Shown: in pieces, positions 34,637 through 47,226 of the stretch
Layout of the letters: each line of letters opens with the position of its first letter
Numbering within the stretch: the first letter of the stretch is position 1
Assembly (NCBI GenBank): GCA_029945375.1
Contig: CM057065.1
Span: 992,001 to 1,056,000, forward strand
DNA: 64,000 bases
Source of the DNA: Agaricus subrufescens
Taxonomy: Eukaryota > Basidiomycota > Agaricomycetes > Agaricales > Agaricaceae
Direction of reading: 5' to 3'
Notes under the pieces: model-generated
Seen by the model: only the letters and a program-made list of their open reading frames with translations
What the model was told of the DNA's origin: nothing
The model's database searches: none
Position numbers and translations under genes: made by a program

Positions 34637-35569
34637 GCCAGAAGAGTAAAGCATTTGTTAGAATATCGGTCGATGAACCATGTGCTTGACGGCAAAAGGA
34701 TGCATGCGAAGCTCTGGGAAGAACCATAGTGGTACAATTGGGTACGATAGTGAGTGAGGCTCCAGAGGTCAACCGATTGTAGGAGTGCATATGCTAATCG
34801 TGATAGAAGGAGGAATTTTCTGACGCCATCATTGAGGAAGGTGCCGGAAAGCATGGTCAAAATGCCGACATGATACCGTTAAATACGAACCACAAGGAGG
34901 TTGGAGCAATATCAGGCGAGAGTCAAGATAAGGATAGGCATATGATTACATGACAGGTGGAATACAATGAAGAGTTATATTGGAGTGAAATTGATTGACG
35001 AGGGGAAATGATCAACTTCTTGACGTCCAGTTGCTAGGGAGTAGATCGCATATCTTGCTCCAATCTTGTTTTCGTGATTGTATAACTCTATACGGCAATG
35101 TTTAGTGCACATGTAAGATATGAGTGATAGGAAAGTTGCCTTGTGACTAGCAGGGAGCTGCCGAAATTCAAGGAGCACTGGGATGGTGATCATGGCTTTC
35201 GGGTCTTGAAGTCCACATGATAGCATTCTTGGGTAAGAGACCAGCGCTCGCCGCTCGGGCACAAAGACCGATAGCGCTGTTGTCAGCTGGTTAAGGCAGA
35301 TGACAAAGGACGAAGCATCACTAGCACCATAAACTCTAGTTTCGGATCCGGAGAAACCGAATAAGAGTAAGGGGCAGAATCCCCATCACTGTCCTGATTA
35401 GATCTGATTAGATACTTGGTCAATTTAAGCGCTCCCATAAAAGGCATAGATGTTACTAATGCGAGTGACTATGCTACACAAGGCCTTCGTGATTTTACCA
35501 AGGAGGTCAGATGGCCGATGGTAGTATGGAGCTCTAGACCCTGGGGAGTTATTTCATTAAAAACACGGC
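34637..35569. other. Intergenic region upstream of the protease
   Basis: Short frames without recognisable features. No gene or repeat seen. Confidence 0.3.
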
Positions 35570-36080
35570 CTTCTTGTTGATGATCAGTATAATTTCATCC
35601 TCTGGGACTAAACTTTCTTTGGCGAGCTCGGGGGTGAGTCTTGAGTTTTCGGCCAGCCTGAGACCGATAGATAAGGTCCTAAACTATTTTTGGATAGAAC
35701 CGGAGTTCAATGAAGAGACAGTAGACTTCTCTCTGACTAATGGACTTAATCGCTCCATCAATAATTTCAACATTACTGACCATGACGAGTTTTACAATCC
35801 CACAAACGACCTAACACCCTACAAAACGGCCGCGCGCAGCCATTTCTGTGACCAAGTTGAAGACAGCCTACCCCGCCAGACGAATACATTCATCATAGTT
35901 GACGTCTTCGTCTAGTAGGTATGACTTCGGCGGCCTAGCGGAAGCTTGGGATATCGGTGGCTAAATAGCTGTTGAACTAGTTGATCTTCAAAGTTATGGT
36001 GGAATGTATGATTGTGCTTCCATAACTAGACGCCAGATTTGGGGCATATTCGCGGAATTGTACGTATTAGCGGCGTCGTC
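35570..36080 (+). pseudogene. Decayed copy of the three-span membrane protein
   Basis: A plus-strand frame reads NYFWIEPEFNEETVDFSLTN and then NFNITDHDEFYNPTNDLTP. It aligns without large gaps to ILWIEPETQCVDTNLTVDYF and FNLTDHGGFYNLAHGFPS of the membrane protein at 27.9-30.1 kb. The frame then ends at a stop. Further on, YDCASITRRQI at about 36007 matches VHACASATRASI of the intact protein, in a different reading context. Between the matches and on both sides the coding potential is lost, and no start, membrane spans or C-terminal tail survive. I read this as an old pseudogene fragment of that family. The outer limits are approximate. Confidence 0.55.
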
Positions 36081-36951
36081 ATTTCAGATGTCAACATTTA
36101 CCACATCATCAGTACTCCAACCGATAAATGTGGGTCCTCTGGAACTAATCACTGACACGATGATGTTGTACATTGATCAGCAACTCCCGGCTTAACGATG
36201 ACCAACTTGCCGCCAGATGTTTTATCTTAATCCTACTTTTCTCTATTGTCTGAATGCCATTCATCAATATGTAGGAGCTTATTCTTCGTCATCTGGCCAA
36301 ATAAAACCTAAATGTCATCAGCGCCGCACTTAATCAGGCTGTTTTTATGAACGGTACTCTTGTCTGTCCAAAATGATATAGCTGCGAGTGTGAGCCTGTC
36401 GGCATTTAATTGTCCGGCAAGGGTAGTCTGGTCGGATGGGCTCAAGAGCCGGGGTATACGAACTCAACTATCTTTGATCGCAAGGAGCTTTGTAATGGTA
36501 CACGAAAGAGCCTTGATCATTACTTTCACCGCTTTGTTTAAGCGTATTTCCCTAGTATTTTAAGATTTTCGTTCGGCCTTTCCGAATCTCTAGGTCGGAA
36601 TAGCCTCCAGAAACAATGAAGGAATACTCGAAGCAATAATCGATAATGGCTCGCATAATATCGCATAATATTTACCCATGTCCTTGACCGCACCTCGTAA
36701 TGTAATCACAAACCACTGCATACACTCGCGTGTTGTGGGGACCATTGTAAAGTGTTAGTAACCTAGTGTGCAGGTGCTCCTGTCGTCCATCGGCCTTCTT
36801 TGAGCGAGGTTCAGGACTGTAACACCGCGATGTTCAATTGCTCTACCAAGTAGCATCTTGAGATAGTTGTATCAGTCTTCATCTTTTGGGGGTGTAGATA
36901 ACTCTCGAACACCTTGGCCGATTGTATTGACCTAAGGTCTTCTAGATTTCG
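36081..36951. other. Intergenic region, possibly more pseudogene debris
   Basis: A 67-codon plus-strand frame near 36360-36563 could be further debris of the membrane-protein copy, but I find no convincing alignment. The remainder is 3' flank of the phosphatase gene. Confidence 0.3.
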
Positions 36952-38872
36952 TCAGACAACGATCTCATCTACTTTGGACCGGTTGATGCAGAAACCCTGA
37001 TCGCAAGGTAGTAACTTAGTTACTGAAAAAGACTGTTGAGAAGGCGCGTACCGGGACAACCCACTCCTTACATCCACAGCATACTCCTGCCCAGTCATAA
37101 TTGCCAAGTTTTGCACTACACTTTTTGTTGGGACAAATAATCTTCCCGGCTAGTTGACCTTGTTGCAAGAACGGTTCCATCCAATTCATCTACCATGCGA
37201 AACAGTTCTGGTCAAGAGACTAATCTTGAAGAAGTGATACTGAAAGAACGCACAGGCTCGACAAAGTAACCTGAACATTTCGGATTCATGATGATAGGTG
37301 GACTCGTAGCAAGTAACCTAGGTTGAGCAGTATTTTGTGAAAGTGGCAGTGTAGATGAGCCGAAGGAAGGTGAGCGTAATGCTGCGAGTTTAGGGTTGGC
37401 GTAAAGTTGAGCCGCAAGGTTGGCTGGACTGATTAGATGTGTCGTGACAAGCTCGTTGCTGGGCTTTTCAATATCTGCATTAGCTGCTGCTGTCGAATCT
37501 GTAGATTGACTTGAGGCTGCAGCGAGTTCCTTGGAGGAGTTAGACAAGGGGGTCATAAGAGCGTCGGATAGCCGTCGTCCAAGCAACCGAGCGGCTTCAG
37601 CGTGGATGTGTTGTGGTGGATCTGCTGCCTCTCCGCCTTCGCCGTCATCATCGTCATCGTCATCCTCCAAGGCGGAAGACATCGTAAAAGCGGAATTCAT
37701 CAACTTTTTCGACACAGACCTGAAGTCTTCTAACCTCGAGGTCATCTGCGATTCTGTTTCGAATGCACTGGTAGGCTTCTCAGAAGTGGACTTTGCTCCT
37801 CCTCCAAGCGTCGACATCGTCAAAGAATCTCCCAGGCCGAATGACACTCTGGGCCTTGATGGTCGTCTTGGAACAGGACCACTTCCAGCAGGGGCAAGCC
37901 TGGGCCGTTGTATCTCCGAAGGGCGTCTTGACGCAGCCGGCGTCATGGAAGCAGGCGTTTCGGGACCCAGCTGCCCATGATCCAGCATGTGTTCACGAGT
38001 TGCCAGCTCTTGACGACACATCTTACATCGGATGCGTCGACGAGGCACTGGTGCCGGAGTAGAGGGATTGGATTCTGAAGCTGGGGTTCGTGGATGGCTT
38101 GCAAGCATATCGAGCTTGGGCAGTCCGTCGCCGTCTGCGATGATGGATGTCGAGTGAAAAAAAAAAGTGAGAGGATCAGATGGTCAATTTGGGAAAGCGA
38201 TGAGATCATGATCAAGGACGCACTCATGACTTCGTCAACCGTGCGTTCGAGGTAGTACCGCCGTATATCTTTTTCCTGCTTCGAGATCCTGTGGTTTGAT
38301 CTATGAAAAACTTCCAGTTGTTGCAGGAAATTGGCGTTTGGGCTTGAATGGAACATCAGTATGGTATCAACTGCATCAGAACGACTGATCTCGACGCACT
38401 CAATGAAGGGACGAGCCTGTCGGACAAGTTCGAGGGCTCCTTCTGGGTCTAGGTTCTTGCTGTACATCAGGTACGCAGCGACAATGGTCGCGCTACGGCC
38501 TCGAATGGCTCGCTGAGAATCCTGGCAGTCTTTCGGAAATAAAACGGCACTCACTGACGCCCGCCTGACAATGCACCAGCACACCTCGTCCCTTGTCCAA
38601 CTCTGCCTGTATAAAATGTATCGAAGGAAGTAGGTGCGAGAGAATGTCAGCATCCTCCGTGTCGTCGATGAGTATCTGGTGCCGAATGAACGTCTGGGAA
38701 AATTTTAGGAAATTAATGGATGATCCGAACAACACATAAACACCTCATGGACCGTGATGCGCCCACGCATCGCAGACAGAATGCTGTAAATGTTGTTCGA
38801 TTTGAGTTTTTGGACGTTCATCGCGCTTGGAAGGTCGCCTATCCACAGGCCAGGAATAACTTCGTTCATCAT
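36952..38872 (-). CDS. YVH1: Dual-specificity protein phosphatase, YVH1/DUSP12 type
   Basis: Family members dephosphorylate Ser/Thr and Tyr and, in yeast, release the Mrt4 assembly factor from pre-60S ribosomes through a C-terminal zinc domain. From ATG 38872 the protein begins MMNEVIPGLWIGDLPSAMNV, the typical DSP entry. The signature HCQAGVSRSATIVAAYLM is reconstructed across an intron whose acceptor is CATTCGAG just before GCCGTAG. It supplies the catalytic Cys and Arg of Cx5R. After a second helix region (YYLERTVDEV) the tail has RIRCKMCRQELATREHMLDH, a long Ser-rich, acidic insert of about 180 residues, NPKCSGYFVEP, and finally IICPNKKCSAKLGNYDWAGV with CCGCKEWVVPGF, matching the YVH1 zinc-binding domain. 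The insert makes it longer than yeast Yvh1. Seven or so exons. Confidence 0.9.
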
Positions 38873-39154
38873 CGCGGTGACGGTCGTAATGGAAGAGAAG
38901 AAACACTGATGAGATCCTAGAATAACACAGATATCACACTCTTGGTCTGGGCCGACCTAGGTTCTGGGGATGATGGATGTTCGAGAGTGGGTATGAATGC
39001 TAACTCCGGGCAGTGTACGGTGCCGAAAGTGCTAACTCAGTCGGCTGTGGAGCATAACTCCATTACATCTGTTGATTCAAAGCGGTTCAAAATATAGATT
39101 TCGCCGGTGCGTATATCACGTATTTGTTTTATTAATAACACATCTACCAACTAT

Positions 39155-40115
39155 CTATGAGCCTTTGGCCATCCTGTTGAGAGTCGAAGAGTTAATCACA
39201 GCGAAATAGGCATAAAAAAACAACCAGTCACGTACCTTTTAAGGCCGGCAGCGTCACCATTGAAATAATCTTGGTCTCCTGGGTTTGGACCAGAGTCGGC
39301 GTACTGCCAGAAAGTGGCATATCTGTACAACTTCAGATTAAATGTCTAATTCTGAACTGAAGATTGACTTACGCATAACCAGCAGGCAGGGTACCAATGG
39401 TTGAAGCGTATCTTGCGATCCAGAGAGGGTTGTCATTTTGGAATCCACTAGCATTACCGGTGCAAGTTTTCCACCAATCGGTGGTCGTGTAAATGATAGG
39501 GTAGCGACCAGTTTTTGAGTGGTAAGTGTTAGAGAAATCTTTGATCCAAGAGGTCATAGCAGAGGCGCTGAGACCATAGCAAGTAGCACCATAGGGGTTG
39601 TCTGTGAGTGGCAGACTGAGGTTGGATCATAATTGTATAAGTATGTCCGGAAAACTTACACTCGATGTCAAGAGCACCAGGAAGGGTTATACCGTCAGCG
39701 CTCCAGCCTCCACCGTGCGCCAAGAAATAATTGGCTTGGGTGGCGCCAGATGACACATCAGGGCGAGCAAAGTGATATCCACCACGGATGAGACCAGCAT
39801 TAGTCGCGCCACTACAATCGCGATGAGCAACAAACATTAGTAATAGATTAAGGTTGATACTGACGTATACTGGGAGCTGAAGGAGGGGTTGGTGTAACCT
39901 ACGAAACACACATAGCACGATCAGCCACCCGGTCAGAGGGTGTTATGGCACTAACCAGTTCCCTCCGTAGCCTTGATGAAGGCAAATGTAACACCGTTCG
40001 CCTTAACGGTATTCCAATTAACATTGGGTTGATAACTGGACACATCGATACCCTTGGGCAACGCGGCGTAGACAGTTGCGGGAAGAGCAAGAGCAAGAAC
40101 TGAAAGCCACTTCAT
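39155..40115 (-). CDS. Secreted GH25 lysozyme (muramidase), copy 1
   Basis: GH25 (Chalaropsis-type) muramidases hydrolyse the beta-1,4 bond of peptidoglycan. The ATG at 40115 gives a signal peptide, [17 protein letters not shown]. The mature part starts [12 protein letters not shown], with the catalytic-strand Asp of the family, followed by [23 protein letters not shown], the DIE motif in PGALDIEC (catalytic Glu) and [12 protein letters not shown]. The C-terminal part ends DAAGLKRMAKGS across a last small intron. Six or so exons; introns interrupt just after KATEGT and after DIEC in the same places as the neighbouring copy. Being secreted by a mushroom, it probably attacks bacterial cell walls for nutrition or defence. 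A TATA box lies about 72 bases upstream. Confidence 0.93.
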
Positions 40116-40186
40116 AGTGATGATGACGGTGTTTTAATTCTCTGAGCAGGAGAGTTCTGTCCTTTCTTCATCGCGAATGGCTCCTG

Positions 40187-40193
40187 TTTTATA
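40187..40193 (-). promoter_or_regulatory. TATA box of lysozyme copy 1
   Basis: TATAAAA on the minus strand, 72-78 bases before the ATG at 40115, a normal distance for a fungal core promoter. Confidence 0.5.
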
Positions 40194-41442
40194 GCCTCTG
40201 ATGAAAGCTATGTTGAAGAATGTCGGGGCATAATCGACACTATCAGAAACCCATAATTGCCGAAGACCGCATTGTTGCTGGTTCAAGATGACCTCACGAC
40301 ACACCGAGCCAAGTGTGCAATAGATAGTATAAGCGAGGCTCCACATTAAGTGGCGACATCATCAGCCAAGGACCTCGGGGATTTCTCCGAAGGGTAGAGT
40401 AGCACATTGGCTCTCGGCTGTACGTTCACAGAGAACGTCAATGAAAGTCATGATCAACCGAAATCTTGACTTACTTGTGCAGCATGAAGTCACATTGGAA
40501 TGACATCTCATTCTACATCTTCATGTGAAAACCAGTTGAGCTTCGAGAATCTCCTTAATTGAGAGCTCCGGCGAACCTCGGGCAAACATTTTGACAGCGA
40601 CATTGACAGGTCACATTGATAAGTTCGAAGTGTATTGTTCCATCTGCTACAGAATTCAAGTACTCGACGTTGATGGCGGGCCTGAGAAAACTTGCACTCA
40701 CGAGCTTGCTATGCACATGGAGGAGAGGACCCTCAAAGGCAATTCTAAAATTGGTTCACATCTGATGCCAGGCTCGTGATCACTGATTGGGCGAACAGCG
40801 AGCACATTGCAAATTCCGAATACCATCGTCATGGCTCTGAGGCACAGCCGTGCATCTGCCGGGACATATACAGCCTCAAATACTATTATATCGGTTACTA
40901 CAGTACACGCTGTCTTGACTGACATGCTTGCCTACAAGATCACTACCAACGACCCTGACAATGAGGGTTTTTAATTAATTCTGTATACACGCACACATGT
41001 GAAATCGAAGGCAGTAATTTTGAGGCATGCTGCTAGTGTTCAACTAAACAGCCGATTACAAGGAGCTTCGTTTGAGGAATATACTTGCGAATTTTTGTGT
41101 CACTGGATCGATGATAACAAATGAGTCCTCTAATGGTGACAAGGGCCCGGGATTCTGAGCGACACCAGTTCTACTACCAACTTGAACATCGGACAACATC
41201 TGATTCTGTAGATATACTTTAACAAGCTTCCGTCCGGCTTTCGCGGATAAACTCAGATTCATCACGTCTGGTAAATATCGGTCGTGTGACTACGTTCAGA
41301 GCTGGAACGAAAGCTAGCTCGAGTATGAGTCGGTCTTGCATCAAGCATATTAGCTACACGGAACGTAAAGCAATCCTTTTGTATTCGAAGGACCACTAAT
41401 TTACAAGACGTAACTAATCCGATACAGTTAATATGTCCTTGG
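40194..41442. other. Intergenic region between the two lysozyme genes
   Basis: Promoter of copy 1 and 3' flank of copy 2. Short frames without recognisable features; no gene or repeat called. Confidence 0.35.
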
Positions 41443-42348
41443 CTAGGAGCCCCGAGCCATCCTAGCAGTTTGATAAGTCTTGAGTAAAATCTGGGGTCCA
41501 TTCAACACACCTTGTAAGTCCGGCGGCATCGCCATTCCATCTATCTTGGTCACCAGGGAATGGGCCAGAGTCGGCGTATTGCCAGAAGGAAGCAACCCTG
41601 CAGCAACAAAGAAACCCTATTAACATCGGATTTTGGAGAAATAAATAATAGACTTACGAATAACCAGCAGGAAGAGCGCCAATCGAGGATGCATAGCGAG
41701 CGATCCAGAGAGGATTGTCGTTTTGGAAACCGCTGGCATTACCAGTGCAAGTTGTCCACCAATCAGTGGTGGTATAGATGACAGGGAATCGGCCTGTCTT
41801 GGAGTGGTAGGTGTTGGAGAAATCTTTGATCCAAGCAACCATGGCGGAGGCACTCAGCCCATAACATTCAGGTCCGGAGGGGTTGTCTGGTGATATAAGT
41901 ATTAAAAAACCTCGTAGATAGGCTGTCATAATCAGTTCAAGACTAACATTCAATGTCTAGGGCTCCGGGGAGGGTGATGCCATCAGCCGACCAACCACCA
42001 CCGTGCGCGAGGAAGAAGTTGGCTTGAGTGGCACCGGAAGAACTATCAGGGTGCGCAAAATGGTACGCTCCACGGATAAGACCAGCATTGGTAGCACCGA
42101 CGTAGTTGGCACTGAAGTTGGGATCAAGGAAAGCTAGCAAACAGTGGTCAGTCTCAGGGAAATCAGAAAAAGGTGAATTAGCAAAACGTACTTGTGCCTT
42201 CAGTAGCTTTTATGTAAGCCCATTGGACACCACTGGATTTGATACTGTTCCAGTTGAGGGACCCCTGGAAATGGGAAACGTCAATACCCTGGACTGTTGC
42301 GAGAGCAGCAGTGATAGCAGCGGATAGGACAAGCAACGGTTTGATCAT
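41443..42348 (-). CDS. Secreted GH25 lysozyme (muramidase), copy 2
   Basis: A paralogue of the lysozyme about 1.3 kb away on the same strand. Signal peptide [17 protein letters not shown], then [42 protein letters not shown] with the catalytic Glu, [12 protein letters not shown], and an end reading DAAGLTRMARGS. The two copies share long identical blocks around [19 protein letters not shown] and [20 protein letters not shown], and the same intron positions, so they arose by tandem duplication. The last intron ends GCTAG before a final exon of a few codons, as in copy 1. An upstream ATG four codons earlier is an alternative start. The N-terminal thirds have diverged more than the C-terminal part. 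A TATA box sits 53-61 bases upstream. Confidence 0.93.
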
Positions 42349-42400
42349 AGCGAAACTCAAAAATGAGGACGAGCTGGCAACCTTGAAAAGATTTTCAACA

Positions 42401-42409
42401 CTTTATATA
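42401..42409 (-). promoter_or_regulatory. TATA box of lysozyme copy 2
   Basis: TATATAAAG on the minus strand, 53-61 bases upstream of the ATG at 42348. Confidence 0.5.
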
Positions 42410-43825
42410 CATGTTCGCTATTCCAATCAAGAACAACAGAACAAAGAGGTCTTTTTAGCGTGGGATTAGGACAAGAGGGGCCACATTGCTATGATTGCGC
42501 ACGTTGTGACAACTGTGCACGTTCTCTGGTCCTTGACTTGGGTTCTGACACATTCGCGATTTTCTTAGCTTTCGCGGTTTGGTTAGTTTTCTCCCAAGGG
42601 AATGAATGAAACGTCGAGACAACGGAGACCCGTGGACAAGTTTTTTGAAGGGGCCCATATGGTCAGATCGCTGTTTGCAATTCAAGTACTTCTCGTCGCG
42701 GTTCCTCAGCTTCCAAACGCATGATTCTAGGACAACTGCCACCTCATATGCCTCAATCCAGAAATCATTCAGTCCTGGAAAGAATTGATTTGCTGTATAT
42801 AGAACCAAGATGTGAGGGCGCCCCACTTTTCGCTGTTAGCCGTACAATCGAAGCATACGTTTAAGAACCAGTCCTCCCACGCAGTACAGGCTGGAATCTT
42901 TGACGATGTAGACATGGCAAGTTTTGGACAACCGTTCAAGGGATTGCCGGCGGAAATGACAAGTTTCCGCCAACGGTTCGGGGGGTACTCCCAAATTCGT
43001 GCTTGGAACAAGAAGTGTTCTGCTAGCGATATCGGCGATGCGGCCGTAATGTTAAGGTACGAAAGCTGCTTGATGTCATTGACCCTAAAGACCGAGGAGA
43101 TTATGAGAGTCTCACCAAGCAATGGCAGATTGAGAAGTGCAGGAGCCGTTTTCTTAGACCAAGCTGAGTTGAAATCAGAAGGTACCAGACGATTGACAGA
43201 ACGTTTCGGCTACCGAGCTAAAGCTTGGGCCGCACAATCGGCTAGCCGGACCCGTACCTATCTAATCGAGATGCGAGAGTCAGGTCCGCATGGGCATAAC
43301 TGATAAGTAGTAGAACGAGCCGCCAGCATTCGAAGGCCGTCCGATATTGAAGGAACTGTCGTTTTAGGTGGTGTGTGGGTCAGGTGTGGAGTAGCAGCTT
43401 GAGTAAGCCTTTTTGGTATGATCTTCACTGAATTGAGGTAGCGTATGGTAACTTTTTTCCTGGAAGCAACGTCAATACTATGATGCTCAGCAACTCATAG
43501 AAACAACATTAACGTTGAGCCGACGTTCCCAGGTACCTGCCATCCTTTGACGTCCTATGAATTGATAATTGTTGGCAATTGAGCCCTCTAATACATAGTA
43601 AGATCCGTGTAGCAGCCCCACAGTGACACTCCTGTTTCTGATAGCGCATGAATTACTGAAGATGAGCATTCCTTCGTGTTCCTTGTGGATTGTTCATAAG
43701 TGATTGCCAAAACGCTGAACAAAGCGGTCGATGTTGCGCTATGTTTGTGTTGAAGGGTCTAACCAAACAGCCTCGGGCCGAAGGGGGTGCTCGTGGGCTG
43801 GGAGACAGCTGGATATTGTGTGCCG
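42410..43825. other. Intergenic region between lysozyme copy 2 and SEC24
   Basis: Minus-strand frames between about 42640 and 43120 (for example CTAWEDWFLNVCFD, then in another frame FFPGLNDFWIEAYEV) could be parts of an F-box-like or other gene remnant. They lack an ATG start and clear splice sites, so I do not call a gene. A 163-codon plus-strand frame overlaps them with poor composition. The end holds the SEC24 promoter. Confidence 0.3.
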
Positions 43826-46800
43826 ATGCAGAACCATATCCCACAACCTCCACACACCGCCGGGCTCGGTTATCACGGTCATTGTCTCTCTCAAGCTGGG
43901 TGTCTCAGGCTGATTCTGACTCTCGTTCTAGGTCTGCGACCACGTATCGAACCAAGCCAGGTTCCCTCTCCTATTGAGGCTGCTGAAACGGACCGGCAAG
44001 CATGGGAGAACAAGGTCTATATGACTCTTCCAGGTACCCAAACGCCTCTACCAACGTCCGAATTTGTTGCTGTTGATCAGGGTAAGGTTGTATGACTCAA
44101 AGTGTCATTGTACCTGACTTTCGTCTGCTTAGGCAATTCCTCCCCTCGATTCATTCGAGCGACAACATGGAATGTGCCGCATTCTGCTCGACTCGCAAGT
44201 GATTGTGCTATCCCGCTTTCTGTGATCGTACAACCGTTTGCCGATCTGGAACCAAACGAGGACGCCATCCCATCGGTGGATTTCGGTTCAACAGGACCGC
44301 CGCGCTGCGCAAAGTGTAGGGCATATATTAACCCATGGTGCACCTGGATGGCGGATGGCGCGAGGTGGAAATGCAACTTATGTGGACATGCAACTGAAGG
44401 TATATCGCTTCGAGCCATTCGTCTTTGTTATTCTGCTGTCGCGCTGATCCTCATCTGTCGTTAGTTTCGCCAGCCTATTTCTCAAATCTTGATGCCAATA
44501 TGCTTCGACTAGACCATGCTCAAAGACCTGAACTTACCCGAGGGACCATTGATTTCCCAGTGCCCGAGGAATACTGGGCTCAACAACCCCCTGCAAATAT
44601 TAATCCTTCATACTTCTCCATCGACTCGCCTCCAACGGGAGCCAGAGCACCCCAGCCGATGTTCTACGTGTTCGCCTTCGACGTATCGATGGATGCTGTT
44701 GTGACAGGCTTCCTGGAAGCGTCGTGTAACTTGCTGAAAACCGTACTATACGGTGGCACCAGTTTGGATCAAGAGCAACTGGAACCTTGTCTCCCGCCCG
44801 CAAGCCAGATTGCACTACTAACATACGATAATACAATACATTTCTATGACCTCAAAGTGCGAAACCCAACCTCTGACCTACCCAACTCGTTGATCAGTTT
44901 CTGCTTTAGTCAGATCTAACACCTATGCTCGTTGTTGCAGATTTGGAGGAAGTATTTCTACCATTTCGAGAGGGGTTCTTTGTCGATCCTATAGCGCGAA
45001 GGTGTAATACTGCTGTTGTCTTCTGTTCGAAACGACTCGCTAACATTACAATTAGACACGCCATTGAACCGCTTCTAGACGCCATACCTCAACGTTTCGC
45101 GGATTTCCACATCAACAGCTCATGTCTAGGTTCCACCTTACGGGTGTGCCTAGCTTCATTAGTATGCCTTTTATCCTCATCACTCGACCAGAAACTCACG
45201 AGAACCGCTGACCAGGCAGGCCGGGGAGGTCATTCTATCTTTTTTCATTCAACTCTTCCGAATGTCGGACTCGGTGCCCTCCAGACCGTGCAAGCAGAAG
45301 CCGACCTTTTCGATACTGACAAGGAGAAAACCCTTTTCAAACCCCGCGAGTTGTCATGGCTCGACATTGGGGAGGAATTGGCTGTGGAGGGTATAGGCGT
45401 TAGCATGTTCCTTTCTCCGAATCGATACATGGACGTGGGATCTGTTGGTGCCGTTGCTAGTCAAACCGGAGGAGAATTATTTCTTCATCCCCGATTTGAG
45501 GTGGAAAGAGATGGCGTGTTGTTCGAGTCACAGCTGCAGAGACTTATGAGAAGATTCCAAGGGTACAACGCCACGATGCGATTCCGGTGCTCCTCAGGTA
45601 ATGAGTTTTCTTCAATTCTTTATCTTCTGGTGGTTGACCGGGCTATGTTAGGCTTAAACATAACCAACCATTTCGGTAATTTCACGCGAAGAAACCTTAC
45701 AGATCTCGAGTTTGGCATCATAGATGCCGACAAGGCTATAATGGCCGACTTTGAACACTCAAGTACGCTGAGCACGCGGGAATACGCCTATATGCAGTGT
45801 GCGACGTTGTACACCAGCATATGGGGGGAAAGGAGAGTGCGTGTCATCAATCTAGCGTTACAGGTGGTGGAGTTGGCTGGGAACGTGTATCAATTTGCTG
45901 ACTCTGGCACTGTTCTATGCCGATTTGCCCGTGAAGGTATGTCTTCCCGTTCTGACCGTTGACTGGAGACCCTGACTTATGATATCAGCAATTGTCAATA
46001 TGTCAAAACAAAAGCTCAGTACAACCCGAGATGAACTAACAGAAAGCTGTTCGGCGATCCTCTTGGGTTATCGAAACAAATGTACTCCTGCATCCCGTGT
46101 TACACAGGTTCTTTTTCTCTTCCTGGTGACCACAATTGCGAATGCTAACTCCATCATCCGCTAGCTTATCATACCCGAGGCATTCCGGTCATTCCCGGCA
46201 CTCCTCCTTGCTCTTCTGAAATGCAAGTCTCTCAAAGGTAAGTTTGCCCCTTTTCGTATCCCTCCTCTATCTAACTCGTGTGGTGTAGGTCGATATGTGT
46301 CCTCCGACGTCAGGAACTTCGTAGCCCACCGAATACTCTCTCTCCCTCCACGCGAGCTTTTGCACTATCTATATCCGCGACTCCTCGCTCTGCATGACCT
46401 CGACGATAAAGTAGCGCTTCCGCAGGTCTATACTGCCGAAAACCCGGGTTACAACCCTGCTGAAGGAGGTGCTGCACAATCCCAGTACGAGAAACTCGAG
46501 CTTCCTGCATTAATGAGAAACAGTCACTATTTCATGGAGGCCAGTGGGATTTATCTCATAGGTGAGCGTTCAGAGCGCTTCTATATCACTTATAAGCTGA
46601 TGAGGTGAAGATAATGACGAGGTGGCGATCCTTTGGATTGGTTCGGGTGTTTCATCACAATTGTTGCGAGATCTATTTGGAGTGGATGACTTTTTGCTTC
46701 TAAACCCTCGACAAGTGCGTGGTTCTCTCAACATTCTACGCCCTCTTTCTGATATTAAACTTGAATAGTATGGCCTTCCTCGGCTTCCGACAATACTTTC

Positions 46801-47193
46801 CACACAAATTCATAATATTCTTACGAAACGCATGATTTCTCGTGGAGGCCGTAAATCTAAAATATTAATAGCGAGACAAAATCAAGATGCTCCGGAGCTG
46901 GAATTTAGTGATATGCTTGTGGAAGATCAAAATAATGGCGCATTGTCTTACATGGACTGTATGTTTTTCCTTCCTTGCATACGGATGCGATTTGGTGAAC
47001 TGTCAAACTGATAATGTTGGATTAATCGTAGATCTGGCACTACTGCATAAACAAATATCAAAAGTTGTAAGTACCCCTTACTCTTCCCTTGCGTTTTCGA
47101 GATATGTGGCTGAAGGGAGGTTGCTCCTTTTTGTAGCTCAATCAGGGAGGCTCGCTGGGAGGTCCGCCCAGTATCAGGGGTTCGCCTTGGTGA
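43826..47193 (+). CDS. SEC24: COPII vesicle coat subunit Sec24
   Basis: Sec24 pairs with Sec23 in the inner COPII coat at ER exit sites and binds cargo. The ATG at 43826 gives [13 protein letters not shown] and after a 54-base intron [14 protein letters not shown], the common basidiomycete N-terminus. The zinc finger is [20 protein letters not shown] followed by WKCNLC. The trunk (von Willebrand A-like) domain follows ([28 protein letters not shown]), then the beta barrel (RFRCSSG), helical domain and gelsolin-like domain ([15 protein letters not shown]). The last clear segment is [22 protein letters not shown] donor then joins to a TTTGTAG acceptor near 47135, giving a short tail ending at TGA 47191-47193. 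Without that splice the frame would continue to about 47252. The Gln/Pro-rich extension of yeast Sec24 is short here. Confidence 0.94.
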
Positions 47194-47226
47194 AAGTGGC
47201 GAGAGTTCTCCTGGGGTTGCTCGTGT

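Noticed and set aside
42812..43303. 163-codon plus-strand frame
   Set aside because: No recognisable motif, odd composition, and competing weak coding signal on the other strand; not enough to call a gene.
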